Positions 10,040 through 21,443 of a DNA stretch of 64,000 nucleotides are shown here, piece after piece. A model generated the notes under the pieces. It saw only the letters and a program-made list of their open reading frames with translations, made no database searches and was not told the DNA's origin. The DNA is from Brienomyrus brachyistius (lineage: Eukaryota > Chordata > Actinopteri > Osteoglossiformes > Mormyridae). The DNA is taken from assembly GCF_023856365.1 (NCBI RefSeq), contig NC_064539.1, forward strand, positions 20,525,019 to 20,589,018. The letters are read 5' to 3'. A program made the translations under genes and the position numbers. Every line of letters starts with the position of its first letter. Within the stretch, counting starts at the first letter, position 1.

Positions 10040-12210
10040 GGACAGCAGAATCCAGGTTGGCTTTTTCGGAAGTGGGGGGTCTGAGGACTATGGGTGGGGT
10101 CCGCTTGCAGAGCACCGGTAGTCGCATTAAACGGTGACTCTAAAGGCAGGGCCTGGCAGCCACCCCTCCCTCCCCCATAACAAAACAGATCTGCATGTGA
10201 GACACCTGTCCGCAGCCCTCTCCGCCCCCCCGGAGCAGATGATAAACTTAGAGCCAAAATCAGGAAGTGGTCTTCTGCTTGAGGACCCAGACTGAGCAGA
10301 CAGAGGACCCAGACTGAGAAGATTCAGATGGCAGAATGTGGCAGGCTGTTGTACCTTTGGGGAGGGGGGGGTCCACTTCTCTGCTACATCACAAGGAAGC
10401 TCCCATAAGGTCGGTTCAGATGCAAGCGTTTGCAAAGCAAATGAGGAGACGCATCAGCGAAGCTGATCTAACTGGTTACCAGTCTTTCATAGTGGAGAGG
10501 AGGTGGAGCGCAGCCCGGACTCTCCATACACCTTACAAACAGCTCGCACCCGCAGCCAGGGGCCGAGAGGCACTCAGGAATCTCAGTGGCTTCCATCAGA
10601 AGCCAGTAATTACATTTTAAATTGCATCTGATCCTAAACAATGAGTCTAAATCAGCCTGACCGGAACAGCAGCCTGACTGTATTTTTATGGACAAAAACT
10701 AGCATACAATCCCAATCAAACGGTCCCCAAGTCATATAGTGTCAAAACCAATGATGAAATACAAGTCTTTGTTCAACAATTACACAGGAAAAAATAAAAA
10801 CCTAATCTATTACCTTTTTGCCATATTTTGAACAAAAAAATGCTATTCCTCTAGATAATTAATAGCTATTTGTTTCTTCTCATTTTGGAAAATGAATGTT
10901 CATCACATGCTGTAATTTGCTCGATGCTTTCTGAAAGAGAATTGTAGTTTTAAAAATGGATATCAGGATATGCCACTGAAGGAATTCACAGTAAGAGCAG
11001 CAAAGCCCCTGCACCATCGGATACCAACCTGAAACATTTCAGTCAACATGCTGCTCTCCCAGGCCACATATCTGGAAGACCGTATTTTTCCCGAGGAGCT
11101 GATTGGTTGCTATGCATCTGTCAGTCAACTCAGGTGTTATACCACGTGTTTCCACCAGGTGTCGCTATGCAACAGTTGAATGTACCATAGAAATGAAGCT
11201 TCTCTTCTCAACTTATGGTACAATCTAAATTGCAGAAAAGTATGCCTGTTTTTACCTCACAGAAACTAGAGTGAACTGAAACCGGACCTTTATTTTTTCT
11301 ACAGCACTAGCTATGAGTAGATCCACACGCCTGCCCTTGCGATGTTCAGGATTTCTGAATACCAAACGGTTCATAAAACCCTAAAACAACATCCCAATAA
11401 GGTTTAGGTCTGTCTTGCCAGAAAAAAATCCTTGTCTGTTCAGGAGATCCTACAGTAAGAGGTGAAAACACTAAGACACAAGTTAAAACAGGCAAGAGAT
11501 CTCCTAACTAGGCAACAAGGTTATATAATCTTTTTTTTTTTAAACCGAGTTACTTCCTTGAACGCAATGAGTCACACGGTTCGTTTCAGAGCGTGCTCAG
11601 TTCCATGGGAGCAGTCACGGCCTCACCGTACACTGCAATTAGCATAAGCACTGTACCGCTGGCAAATATAAGCTATCAAAACCCGTAGCGCAGGCGTACG
11701 AAAAACAGTTTTTTTTTTGTAATTTCCGATACAAATGGACTCAGTTTTTGTGTTCGGGTGGGCAGAGGTGAGACGGAATGGGACTTTTCGGAGGTTCTGG
11801 GAATAAACGCCGCAATAATTATTCATTGGAGATGTTCAGCAGAGGAATTTGGGACGACTCCTCCGCGCGCCCAGGAGACCCTCATTCACGCGGGAGCGCC
11901 ACCCGTGTGCCTGTGTGTGCGTGCACGCGCGAGCGGGAAGGAAAGTGAGCGGGAACGAGCGAGAGCGAGAGAGAGAGAGTTGGAGGAGAAACTCATTTGG
12001 GCTGTAATTGTCAGCACCGACAGACCTGTTCATGCTCAGCCCTGGAACACTCTGCTCCCGTCAGAAGACGGCAACAGCGCAGATCCCTGTCGCATGTTTG
12101 AGGTTTCAGTTTCACAACGGGGTTGAAAACACACACATGCATGCATGTGAGCACTACCTGGAGACACAAATGCATATACGCAAATACAAAAATGCACAAA
12201 GACAGACAAC

Positions 12211-12212
<2 letters not shown>
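10038..12212. other. Mostly single-copy noncoding DNA
   Basis: 10.7-11.5 kb is AT-rich and looks unique. About 11865-11990 is CpG- and GA-rich ('GCACGCGCGAGCGGG'). No exon structure is supported. Confidence 0.4.
11152..11165 (+). promoter_or_regulatory. CTCF-like motif (one mismatch)
   Basis: 'CCACCAGGTGTCGC' matches the CTCF core except for T in place of the second G of the GGC triplet. Sequence match only. Confidence 0.2.

Positions 12213-12250
<38 letters not shown>
12213..12250. repeat. (CA)n microsatellite
   Basis: Perfect CA dinucleotides inside a longer CA-leaning stretch beginning near 12130. Confidence 0.97.
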
Positions 12251-12252
<2 letters not shown>

Positions 12253-12562
12253 CCTGAGCACGCTGCATGTTCCAGAACAGGGTGCCTTATGCGGTGGTCC
12301 AGCAAACCATGACATGACCAGCAGTTCTGATGGACTCGTTTCGGCATGTGGATGCCTCACAGGGATGGACACGCTTCACCCGAATCGGCCACATCTCCAG
12401 CACCCATCTGCCCCTTCTGCCCGCTGTCTCTGGGTTCATGGACATTAATGCCCGCGGAACACCAGACACAGATTTTAATTAAAGTTGCTCAGATGCCAGG
12501 CACTGGAAACAAAATTTTGAGTGAGAAATCCTGCTCAGATGCAGGCATCGATTCATATAGCA
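12251..12562. other. Noncoding DNA, nothing recognised
   Basis: No repeat family or convincing exon; overlapping chance frames only. Confidence 0.35.
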
Positions 12563-12640
12563 CAGATCAGAATCAGAATCAGGTTTTATTAGCCAAGTAT
12601 GGACGCGTACAAAGAATTTGACACGGTATGCTTACTCCTA
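12563..12640 (+). repeat. Dispersed 'AATCAGGTTTTATTAGCC' repeat, copy 1
   Basis: 'CAGAATCAGAATCAGG', 'TTTTATTAGCCAAGTATG' and 'AAGAATTTGACACGG' occur in order. A related block at 42403-42500 has 'AATCAGGTTTACCGGCCAAC' and 'GGAATTTGTCTCCGG'. This resembles a common fish repeat (consensus like 'AATCAGGTTTATTGGCCAAG') that I believe is a LINE or SINE tail; its class is not proven here. Confidence 0.5.
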
Positions 12641-12769
12641 GTACACAAACCTAAAAAAAAAAAAATATTATAACTAAAGCCAAACTAAACTAAGCTAAAC
12701 AAAAACTCGGGCAAACTGAGAAGGAACAGTTAGAAAGACAAGCATGAAGATAGAAATATCAAAATATAT

Positions 12770-12774
<5 letters not shown>

Positions 12775-12808
<34 letters not shown>
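12775..12808. repeat. (TA)n microsatellite
   Basis: Perfect TA dinucleotides, 34 bp. Confidence 0.97.
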
Positions 12809-12814
<6 letters not shown>

Positions 12815-14235
12815 TTGCCAGTGAAGTGGTAATGATTGCTGTGAGGCCTTCAGCATAACCGTAGCGTTTCTCTCTCCTTGGGGCGCTTCTCCCAGCATTC
12901 CAGAGGCCGGCCTGGGAATCCCCGAAGCTCAGCTGCTCCCAGGTATTGACTCCCTATGCTCTTCTCATGGGGCTGTGGTCTCTCATGTGACGATCAGCCG
13001 TTCAAACGGCAACCAAGCCTGGTCCATGAATGGCCACCTCTCATACGCCACCCTCGACTCCCGGTAAACCCCCCCACCCTACTGCCGCCACCCTCCCCAG
13101 CTGAACAAAAGGCACATTCTGAGCGGCAGACAGGAAGTTGCACCGGCCCCTCCCCTCAACCCCCCCCCCTTCACTCACTAGTGTTGCTTGTGTTTCTTTC
13201 TCGCAGGCTGTGGTGGGAGAGGGGCTTTGAATGGGGGTTGGGTTTTTTTTTTGGAGGGGGGGGTTTTAAGGGAACAAAGCAGGAATTTAAATAGCACGCC
13301 ACCACCACCCACCACCTCCCTGAGGCTGCCCCCACCCCCTCCCCAGTCCCTCCCTTTCTCCCCTTTATGTGTTTGTCAGACCAGTCTGGGGGGGTCGCCG
13401 GCAAACTGTTCACAGCCCTGCTGGAGATAAGAGCTGTCATTCACACCGGATGGGGGGGGGGGGCATGTTGACACTGCAGTCCAGCAAACCCCCAAACCTG
13501 TGGCCCCCAGGCGTGCTGCACTGTTCCATCATATCTCTGTGATAAAACCCATACACCCCCCCCCCTCAGCCACCATGATTTTTAAATATGGGACCAATTG
13601 GAGGATTTCAGCTTATTTCATTTTTCTTAATCCACCTGTCCATTCCTCTGTTTATCCAGTTGAGGCTCTTCTACTTCCGTTAAGTTGTAACTCTCAATCA
13701 TTCGCTCTTGTTGGACTCGAGATTTTTGCAACTCGTAACGGGACCCCGTATCACCCCACGAGACCACCCCCTCCCATTCGTGGCTACTCACTCGCACGCG
13801 CTCTCCCAACATCAAAGCCCTGGGGGGCGGCTGGCGAGAGCCATGGCCGCACGTGTGGTGTTTTCCCACATTGTGATGACCTCACAGGGACACACTCGTC
13901 TCTTGGCTCGCCGTCCCGCGACCCCAGTCGCCGCTAGTCCTGCGGCGAGAGACAAGGGCGCCCGTTCTGTCAGCTGCTGATGAATTAATTAAAATCCTCT
14001 TTTCCGTGTAATGGGACATTCTCTTATTCCGTATCTTGTGGCGTTTGACTGTAAAGACAGACACAGAAAGACCTACTTGGCAACATCTAGTACATTCCCA
14101 GGTAATACTTCCGGAAAGGTCTTCGCATGTTTTGAATGTTTTTTTTTTTTTAAAGCAGGCACTTGCATCCATAGCGCGATACGTTTTTGGGAATTGCAGG
14201 GTCAGACAATCGCTGGAACAAAGAACGGACCTTGA
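12809..14235. other. Noncoding DNA, C/G-rich with homopolymer runs
   Basis: Contains short G/C runs near 13155, 13240-13263, 13453 and 13555, and a CpG-rich segment at about 13720-13970. The 145-codon frame at 13500-13937 has no recognisable domain and crosses a C run; I regard it as chance. Confidence 0.4.
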
Positions 14236-14325
14236 TCAGAAGCCCAACTTTATCGGGTTTGGGATCTGAACTAGCGATTTTCTGATCACAAGGACAGCAG
14301 TCAAACTCACTGAGCCACACACAAT
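14236..14325 (-). mobile_element. tRNA-like SINE head, degraded
   Basis: On the minus strand it reads 'TGTGGCTCAGTGAGTTTGAC' (A-box-like) and, further on, 'AGTTCAGATCCC' (B-box-like), the arrangement of a tRNA-derived SINE head. It is not a functional tRNA. Confidence 0.45.
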
Positions 14326-14571
14326 CTTTGAAAGTGTACAGACATTTGGAAGAAATATTTTTAAAAATCAGGATGTGAACAATAATCTATGAGCATTACC
14401 CACAATGTGAATAAAAACAAACTAAAAGGACACCGAAATCTGTCAAATCTGAAAATATGCTATACATCTGCCAAATAAATAAAGTAAGCATGTCTGAAAC
14501 ACTTCGAGAGCAAAGTTTAAAGGTGAATATTGTTCCGGAAACATTTATAAGAGCCATTACTAATGCCGAAG

Positions 14572-14700
14572 GAATGTTCTAAGTCTGGTGGGGTTCTGAG
14601 AACGTTCTGTGTCTGGCGGGGTTCTGGGAATGTGCTTTGTCCTTTGGGAATGTGGGAATGTTTCGTGCCTGGTGGGGTTCTGGGAATATGCTCTCTAACT
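14572..14700. repeat. Imperfect repeats of 'CTGG(T/C)GGGGTTCTG(A/G)GAA'
   Basis: The phrase occurs at about 14585, 14614 and 14669, linked by variants of 'GAATGT(T/G)CT'. Spacing is irregular (about 29 then 55 bp), so this is a decayed short tandem array. Confidence 0.7.
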
Positions 14701-17074
14701 TAGGGGAGTGAATACTGCCATAGAGAGACTGTTTCATAGATATCGGTTTTACATGTTTCCCATTTTTCACTGCCGCATCTGTCACGCAGCCATTCAGCAG
14801 GACCTCCTTCAAAGGTCCAAACTCACTCCTCTGCTGGGGCATTGCTTTGCTGCCTGCTCTTCATGCGTTCAGACAGGTGGTCACTCGTTTCTCGGCCACC
14901 AGCACAACGGTTTTGGGTTGTAGCGGACAGCTGTTTGATTCCGGCTGACCCATCGAGGAATCCGACCCAGATGGAAATCAACAACACAAAGAGGCAAATA
15001 AATAAACAAGCTGCCTTGAAGTTCAGTGCCTCAGCCAGGACAACCGTACAATCACCTGGCAACTAAGATGAAGTTTGTCACCAGTGTGAAGCTGGGGATC
15101 CCTTTGAAGCTGAACTCCATCCACCCCTGGATCACAGCGAGCCATTCAGGAGAACGGCGGCAAAAACGCTTCAGGGGGAAAAGGCCATGATTCTACTGCG
15201 GGTCAACATGTGGTCATTGTGATGTGGTCGGACATTAGTAAAAACCCCGTCTGGGACCGCAGCTGAGTGGCGTGTGTTTATGAAATGTGAAGGCACTCAG
15301 GGCGAAATGGGTGACAGGGGCAAAGAAAACACCGCAGATTTCATTTCTTGAAACATGATATCTGTCCCTGATTTCATTCTGTTTCCATCTGAGAGCCTCA
15401 CGAATGCACACACAGAAATAGAAAGTGGGTCAGCACGGGGCAGCTTTTCCATGTTTCGAAGCTCTTCTGTGTAGTTACTTATGTCGTCCTGTGGTGGCGC
15501 TGTTCCTTTCAGCTACACGCTCTGCCGCCGTAACAATAGCAGAGTAAAGAGTCAGTGGGGGACACTGCTCTGGGTAAGGTTATAATGCCCACTACTTTTT
15601 AACTGAGATGGCTCATACTAAAGTTCAGTAAGTGACATCATCATTTCATCACTGCAGGGTTCTGTATTTGATTCCGTAACAAACCATATGCGTGGACCCC
15701 AGGGGTGTGGCTACAGGTGGACCATGCGGGTGGGCAGTGCCTGCCCCTCCCAACAGAGACAGAGCAAACTGAACCAATTCCAAATAGAATTGTCAAATTG
15801 TTAAGTTAATAACTTTTACACCCCCCTCTAGTTTCAACAGTGGTGCCCCCTCAAATGCCCAGCTCAGGATTGCATGCGGGTAACGCCATCAGTGGACCTT
15901 GCATGTCCGTGGGTTTTCGCCCAGAGCGCTGCTAGTTTCTCTGTTGGAGACTGACAATATGGTGGCTAAACACCAAAGACTGGGGGACAGAGCAATTGCA
16001 GGTGACCCCAGGACCCTGTCATCCTTACAGAGAGGCGCATCTCCACCGACTCCTCGCCTGGTAGGTAACCACCATAAGAACAGGGATGCTGCCGTAGAGG
16101 AGGACAGCTTGGTTTGGCGTGAGGAGAAGCTGGCAGGTCTCTGCCTAGCAACTTCACATACTGCTGTAGCTTCGCTAACGCTTCGGTTTTTCTGGAAAAC
16201 ATCAGCCGTCGCCTGCTGAAGCAGGGTCTGTTTTTAGCACCAAGCTTGCGCAAGGCCAATACACTCGTCTCCGGTACAGACTTGGTTTTAATTGCTTTGG
16301 TTCCCTTTAAGAAGTCGTGAAGCCCGGCAGTGATCGGTGAAATGACGTTGGACCATTAGACGCACAGCACCTGGAGCGTCAGGCGAAATTTTGGCTGGTG
16401 ACATAATGTGGTAGCCAGACTAGAACTTTCTGGAACAATTTCACAACTTTCTTTCTTTTTCTTTCTTTTTCACTGGTGAATTTGTGAAACAGGCATCTTG
16501 TGGGCCACCTGAAAAGGGGCCTCTGACGACCTGGAGAGTGAGATCTGGAGCAAGCCCGGTAGACTGGTATCACATGACTGGAGCAAGGGTGCAAGTGGCT
16601 TTTGGAATGGTGAGGGATAGAGAGAGAGGCCAGCATGAGCTGCAGTACTGGCCTCGGGTCCAGCTGTGGTCGGGCACACAGGGTGTCTTTTCGCTACGAG
16701 CGTTCCGATTCAAATGATTTTGTTGGAAAAAAAAACAAAAAGTGGAAGAAAAAACATCTTTCCTTTTCCGTTCTTTCTCTCTGCCGGCAAGGTCGGCTGC
16801 AGCGATTCCCTCTCCTCTGCCTCACCTCTGCTCTCCTTTCCGTCTCTCTCTCCCTCTCTCGCCCTCCCTCTCTGTTTGCAGATTAAATGGGCGCGCTGCC
16901 AGTTTTTCATATTTCCTGGCAGCCAAGGGGCCAGTCGACTTCCTGGATGGGAGGGGCTTGTCGAAAGGTCACATTTGCACAATGTGCCTATGGAAAAACA
17001 CAGCGAGAGAGAGAGGGAGGGAGGGGGGTGAGTCTGTGGTGGCTGACAGGCGGAGGGCGGTGGGGGTTGGGAGG

Positions 17075-17079
<5 letters not shown>
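14701..17079. other. Noncoding DNA, nothing recognised
   Basis: A segment at about 15690-15860 ('CCCCAGGGGTGTGGC', 'GGTGCCCCCTC') hints at an old DNA transposon, but its ends do not pair. About 16760-16880 is CT-rich. The 247-codon frame starting at 16742 runs through CT, GA and CCACACG-type sequence and shows no domain. Confidence 0.4.
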
Positions 17080-17106
<27 letters not shown>

Positions 17107-17107
17107 C
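17080..17107. repeat. (GA)n microsatellite
   Basis: Perfect GA dinucleotides. Confidence 0.95.
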
Positions 17108-17898
17108 GGAGCTGGGCTAAGCTACTCTAGTGCTCTGCTCCGCCCGGCTGATGGGGAAGACCTCCAGGGAATATTCAGCACGCTGGAATATCAGGCTGCG
17201 GTTCATCATCGCAGAGCTGGCTCTCTGTGCTTCTGCCTCCTTTTTCTCTCTCTGTCCAGGGTGACCCAGGGAGGGATTTTGGGGAGGTCGGTGTGGGGGC
17301 CGAGGTGCGGCCGGCTCCTGCATTGGTTGGGTACAGCGCCGGCCAAGCCGCCAGGACCCCGGTTTGCTGTGCTCCGCCACACGTCCCGAAACACGCTCCG
17401 CCACACGCTCCACCACACGTCCCGCCAGCTTGCCCCACCTGTCCTCCGTCTCACACTGATTCTCCTGCACCTTTGTCTCCTCTAAAGGTCTTTTTCATTT
17501 AATTCTGAACCCCCCCTCTCCCCCCACCCACCACATCAATGGATTCTCGTACCCATTACAATAACTTGCTCCTGCTTTCCGGAAATAACTCCGAAAGAAC
17601 ATTTCTATGTGACGATTTGTGCCATCTGCATCTAAGAGTGTTGTCAATAATCTCAAAAACAATGACGGTCCGCGGCACCAGGAACCATCCGGAAAGATCC
17701 GTTTGGAGCACGATGACTGACCAACTTCTTCATGATGACAGACATCCGCGATGCAGAGCCATTTGAACTGAGGAGCAGGGCAGACCCAAGCCCAGTTTCT
17801 GGTAACTTCTCTACCTGCATGTAGACCTTTGCAGGGAGGGGTACTTACATGTTGGAAAACCATAAAAGTTGATTGTAATTATTGATTCAACAGCATGG

Positions 17899-17912
17899 TG
17901 CCCCCTAGGACT
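17899..17912 (-). promoter_or_regulatory. CTCF-like motif on the minus strand
   Basis: The reverse complement of 'GTGCCCCCTAGGAC' gives 'CCTAGGGGGCAC', matching the 3' eleven positions of the CTCF core; the first three core bases differ. The orientation is opposite to the site at 6038. Confidence 0.25.
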
Positions 17913-18219
17913 CGACTGGGAAACTGCTTGACTGTAGGTTTCCAGTCCGACTGCCACAGGTTGAACCCGCAAGGCTTGCTTGTGATTATTCATAATGCAC
18001 TTTTTAAAGGACACATACCTGCTTAGAAAACCAGATTTAAAAACAAGGAATTAAAAACCTGGTTGATTTGGGGTAACCATGTCAGGACCTCCAAGTATGA
18101 CCCTATTCTGTCACAGACCACGACCCCCAGTATAAGCAAAAAAATTATAATTAAATGATTGACTTTCAGATATATTTAATATGCGGATATGTAAAAGATG
18201 CAGCCCTTATAGCCCACTG

Positions 18220-18594
18220 CCCAGTCGCAGCCCATCCATCCATCCATTTTCCAAAGCGCTTATCCTACTGGGTCGCGGGGGTCCGGAGCCTATCCCGGAA
18301 GCAATAGGCATGAGGCAGGGAACAACCCAGGATGGGGGGCCAGCCCATCGCAGGGCACACTCACACACCATCCACTCACACATGCACACCTACGGGCAAT
18401 TTAGCAACTCCAATCAGCCTCAGCATGTTTTTGGGGGGAAACCGGAGTACCCGGAGGAAACCCCATGATGACATGAGGAGAACATGCAAACTCCACACAC
18501 ATGTAACCCAGGCGGAAACTCGAACCCGGGTCCCAGAAGTGTGTGGCAACAGTGATAACCACTGCACCACCATGCCGCCCCCAGTCGCAGCCCA
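18220..18594 (-). mobile_element. Complete tRNA-derived SINE with 15-bp target duplication
   Basis: On the minus strand the element begins 'GGGCGGCATGGTGGTGCAGTGG' in sense (A-box-like 'TGGTGCAGTGG') and has a B box 'GGGTTCGAGTTTC'. It continues through 'GTTTGCATGTTCTCC', 'GGTTTCCTCCGGGTACTCC' and 'AAAACATGCTGAGGCTG', and ends in 'GCGCTTTGGAAAATGG' plus an (ATGG)n tail. It is bounded by a perfect 15-bp direct repeat, 'CCCAGTCGCAGCCCA', at 18220-18234 and 18580-18594. That is the signature of LINE-assisted (target-primed) insertion. Two full-length relatives lie at 53961-54270 and 55312-55650, and tails occur near 4.4, 20.2 and 43.5 kb. Confidence 0.92.
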
Positions 18595-19044
18595 ATTAAT
18601 ATTAATTACTTTGTTTTGATAAGAACAGATAAATATTTTGCATTTAATGGCTTGACCCAAAGTGCTGTTCATAGCCTAAGTTTGCTCAGAAGCCTGTGAT
18701 TATCCTGCAGGATGACTTTTATCAAAGCAGTTTTGGGAATTCTGTTTGGGTCAGCTGCAGAATATTCCAGAACCTAGGCCCATTACAAATCCAGTTCCCC
18801 TTACTGGAGTATTAACTATGCCCATTAGCCACTGTGCTACCTGTGGCCTTGGGAGAGGGCAAAGGTTAGGCAGGATGCGGAAGACCTCTTACTAAAGTAA
18901 GTTTACGAAAGGAGTAACGAAAATGGTCAATATCCTCAAGAAATCTAAAATATAATGTCAGCTCTGCCTTCCCTTTCATTTTAATCTGTTTTTAATGGAG
19001 ACAAGATTGGAACTCTCTCCCTCTTTAACCTCTTCTTTATTTTG
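18595..19044. other. Noncoding DNA, nothing recognised
   Basis: AT-leaning sequence with a short 'CCATTAGCCACTGTGCTAC' near 18822, which may be an old SINE-head scrap on the minus strand. Confidence 0.4.
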
Positions 19045-19062
19045 CCCCCCCCCCCCCCCCCC
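19045..19062. repeat. Poly-C tract (18 C)
   Basis: Uninterrupted C run just before a TG-rich array. Confidence 0.95.
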
Positions 19063-19084
19063 GGCCATGTGGCCCGGTTACTTC

Positions 19085-19252
19085 TTGTTTGTGTGATTGT
19101 GTGTCTGTGTGTGTGTGCCTGTGTGTGTGTCTGTGTGTGTGTGTCTGTGTGTGTGTCTGTGTGTGTGTCTGTGTGTCTGTGTGTGTGTGTGTCTGTGCGT
19201 GTGTCTGTGTGTGTCTGTGTGTGTCTGTGTGTGTGTATGTGTGTGTGTGTGT
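19085..19252. repeat. Compound (TG)n(CTGTG)n array
   Basis: About 165 bp of TG dinucleotides interrupted by C in mostly regular 'CTGTGTG(TG)' blocks, showing a short higher-order pattern rather than pure TG. Valine/Cys- and Thr/His-rich frames on both strands come from it. Confidence 0.95.
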
Positions 19253-21183
19253 CCCACAACCAGACACGTCTAGACTGTGGCAATTACAAGCAGGACTCCG
19301 CACATGGGTCTGAGACGTCAGAGCAGGCTGGGACAGCGATGAGGGGGGGTTGGGGTTAGGGGAGGCAGAGACCTGGAAGAAGGGGCTGAGTTAGGGGGAC
19401 ACTAACAGGGTTTACAGCCCAGGTCTTTTAAGGGGGGGCAGGACAGGTCAGTGTCATTTAATATATGTTTACCATGTCTGACTCCGCAGTCTGGCCTGTC
19501 CATATAGTTGTTAGAACACGGAAATATGGGAGAGACTCTGAGAAATAATGCAGGATGATTTAATAAAGATTCTGAATGTATTTCCCAAACAACTTAATCG
19601 AGCCATGGCAAATTTAAAACATTTTTTTTATTAATTTCACTTTTTTAAAAGGAACCAATCAAAAGGACCCGCCTCCTCTCTGATGGCAGTGGGATATTAA
19701 GGCAGTGCATGCTGGGAACTGAAGTCAGGGCGGTGCAGGGGTCACCTTAATCCCGTCAGGGAAGTGCCGGTGTCTGCAAAGTGGGGAAATCTCGCCTGCA
19801 TATGAGGCACAGACGATGGCAAGTTCCCCAAGGTGAAACGTAGCGTCCCTACAAACAAGCGACTTTACAAAACAGAGACACAAAGGCACCACTGCCAAGA
19901 CTTTGAGACTTTGGACGCTTTGAGATCCCTAATTGGACTGTCCGGCTTACAAAAAAAAAAAAAAACAACACACACACAGGTGGGAAAGTGAAAATGTAAG
20001 GCCCTGCCTGCACAAGCTGGCGGGCAGCACTGGAACAGAAAGCCTGCTGTCAGTGATCTTTACTCACAGAGGACCCGACCCGGTCCGCAGCGGCCTCGCC
20101 CACCGCCCGCTACTTTGTGCCTGACTTCTCCGCTCAGCTATCGCTCCTTTCCAGATGGCCGCCGTCAGCTCCAGGAATAACGTGCGAGAAACAGACTGTC
20201 CCTCCATCGATTTTCCGAGCCGCTTATGCAAGGGGGGGGTCGATAAAAGTACATGCAACTTGCAGAATATATAAGCAAGGAAACAAGAGTAAAATGACTG
20301 TAAGCTTCCATATACAAATGTTTACTCTATCAGGAAGCAGAGTAAGATAGATACAGACACACATTCATATTTGTTTTAGGATGACTAGGTAAATTGCACT
20401 TGTCTTTCAAATAAAAGCCTTGTGTGACATCTTTCTCTCTTGCTAATTACCTTTGCCTTAATCTCTCCTCCTTTCCCATCCTCTCCCTCCCTGGCTCTTT
20501 ACATTTATCGTCTTCTTTCATTCTTGCTGCGCCTCTCCTTTACTCTCCTTCTCTGTCCCTCTGCGCTTCCCCATCCTTTTTTTAAATCGCCCTCCGTCCA
20601 CAAGGTTGGATTTTCTTTATTTGGTAGCTAATCGGCGCTTCCGGTGGGTTCATTGCGTACCTTACAGAAGAGAAAACGCAGACCTCTTTCGGGAGACTGA
20701 GGTTTTGTTTGGCTGAGCGAAAATGACGATCGTACATAAAAATAGATGCATGAGGGGGAAGGAAAGTCGTGGAAATGTTTAGAGAACAGAGTGGATCTGG
20801 AGAACATGCTGGCTCTACTTTTCATAAGGTGCGGAAAAAATGTGCTTTTGAAAAAGCATGGGGTGTTGAGCATGCTCTGTGCTCTGTAGCTCCAGAGAAA
20901 ATCATTCTTCATTTTAATTACACAGGTTCAGATATTATGATCTATAATTTATTGTTAAATTGTTTGTTGGTGTTGTTATTTCTGTTGTTATCATTTTCTT
21001 TTTTACGGAAGACATTTATCTTTAGAAATGAAAGCCAGGAAAGATAAAGGTGAAGTTTTCTTGTCCTCCGTCTATCTGTCTCTCCACCCTCCATCTCTCC
21101 CCTGCTTTTGTAGACCTTCTTGCCCTTTTTTCAATCACCTTCAGTTCCTCCACCTCTTTCTCACTCTAACCCCTGTAGTTGCA
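19253..21183. other. Noncoding DNA with one SINE tail
   Basis: Mixed composition; CT-rich near 20465-20580 and 21060-21170. About 20620-20930 looks single-copy. No gene supported. Confidence 0.4.
20199..20236 (-). mobile_element. SINE 3'-tail fragment
   Basis: 'CCATCGATTTTCCGAGCCGCTTATGC' is a diverged copy of the SINE tail phrase seen at 18237 and 43510 ('CCATTTTCCAAACCGCTTATCC'). Confidence 0.55.
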
Positions 21184-21221
21184 CCCCCCCCCCCCCCCCC
21201 CGCAACACACACACACACACA
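21184..21221. repeat. Poly-C tract followed by (CA)n
   Basis: C run at 21184-21201 and CA dinucleotides from about 21204. CA-leaning sequence continues to about 21370. Confidence 0.93.
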
Positions 21222-21379
21222 TAAACATTCAGTCACACACTTACATAAACACAAAAACCGGAGCTGACACATACACACACACACTTGCACATGCATGCTC
21301 TCACACAACCAAACACACATGCATTCCATTCAGTCACAGACCCACTCCCTGGTATTAAAATTCACACACAGTGACACGC

Positions 21380-21443
21380 GCAGACATGCAGACGCACACG
21401 CAGACGTGCAGACGCACACGCAGACGTGCAGACGCAAACGCAG
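21380..21443. repeat. 20-bp tandem repeat, three copies
   Basis: 'GCAGACGTGCAGACGCACAC' repeats at 21380, 21400 and 21420 with one substitution in the first and third units. CpG-rich. Confidence 0.95.

Noticed and set aside
15690..15860. Element between 'CCCCAGGGGTGTGGC' and 'GGTGCCCCCTC'
   Set aside because: The ends do not pair as inverted repeats and no second copy is visible in the window.
16742..17485. 247-codon forward frame
   Set aside because: Runs through CT-, GA- and CCACACG-rich DNA; no domain; overlapped by frames on the other strand.
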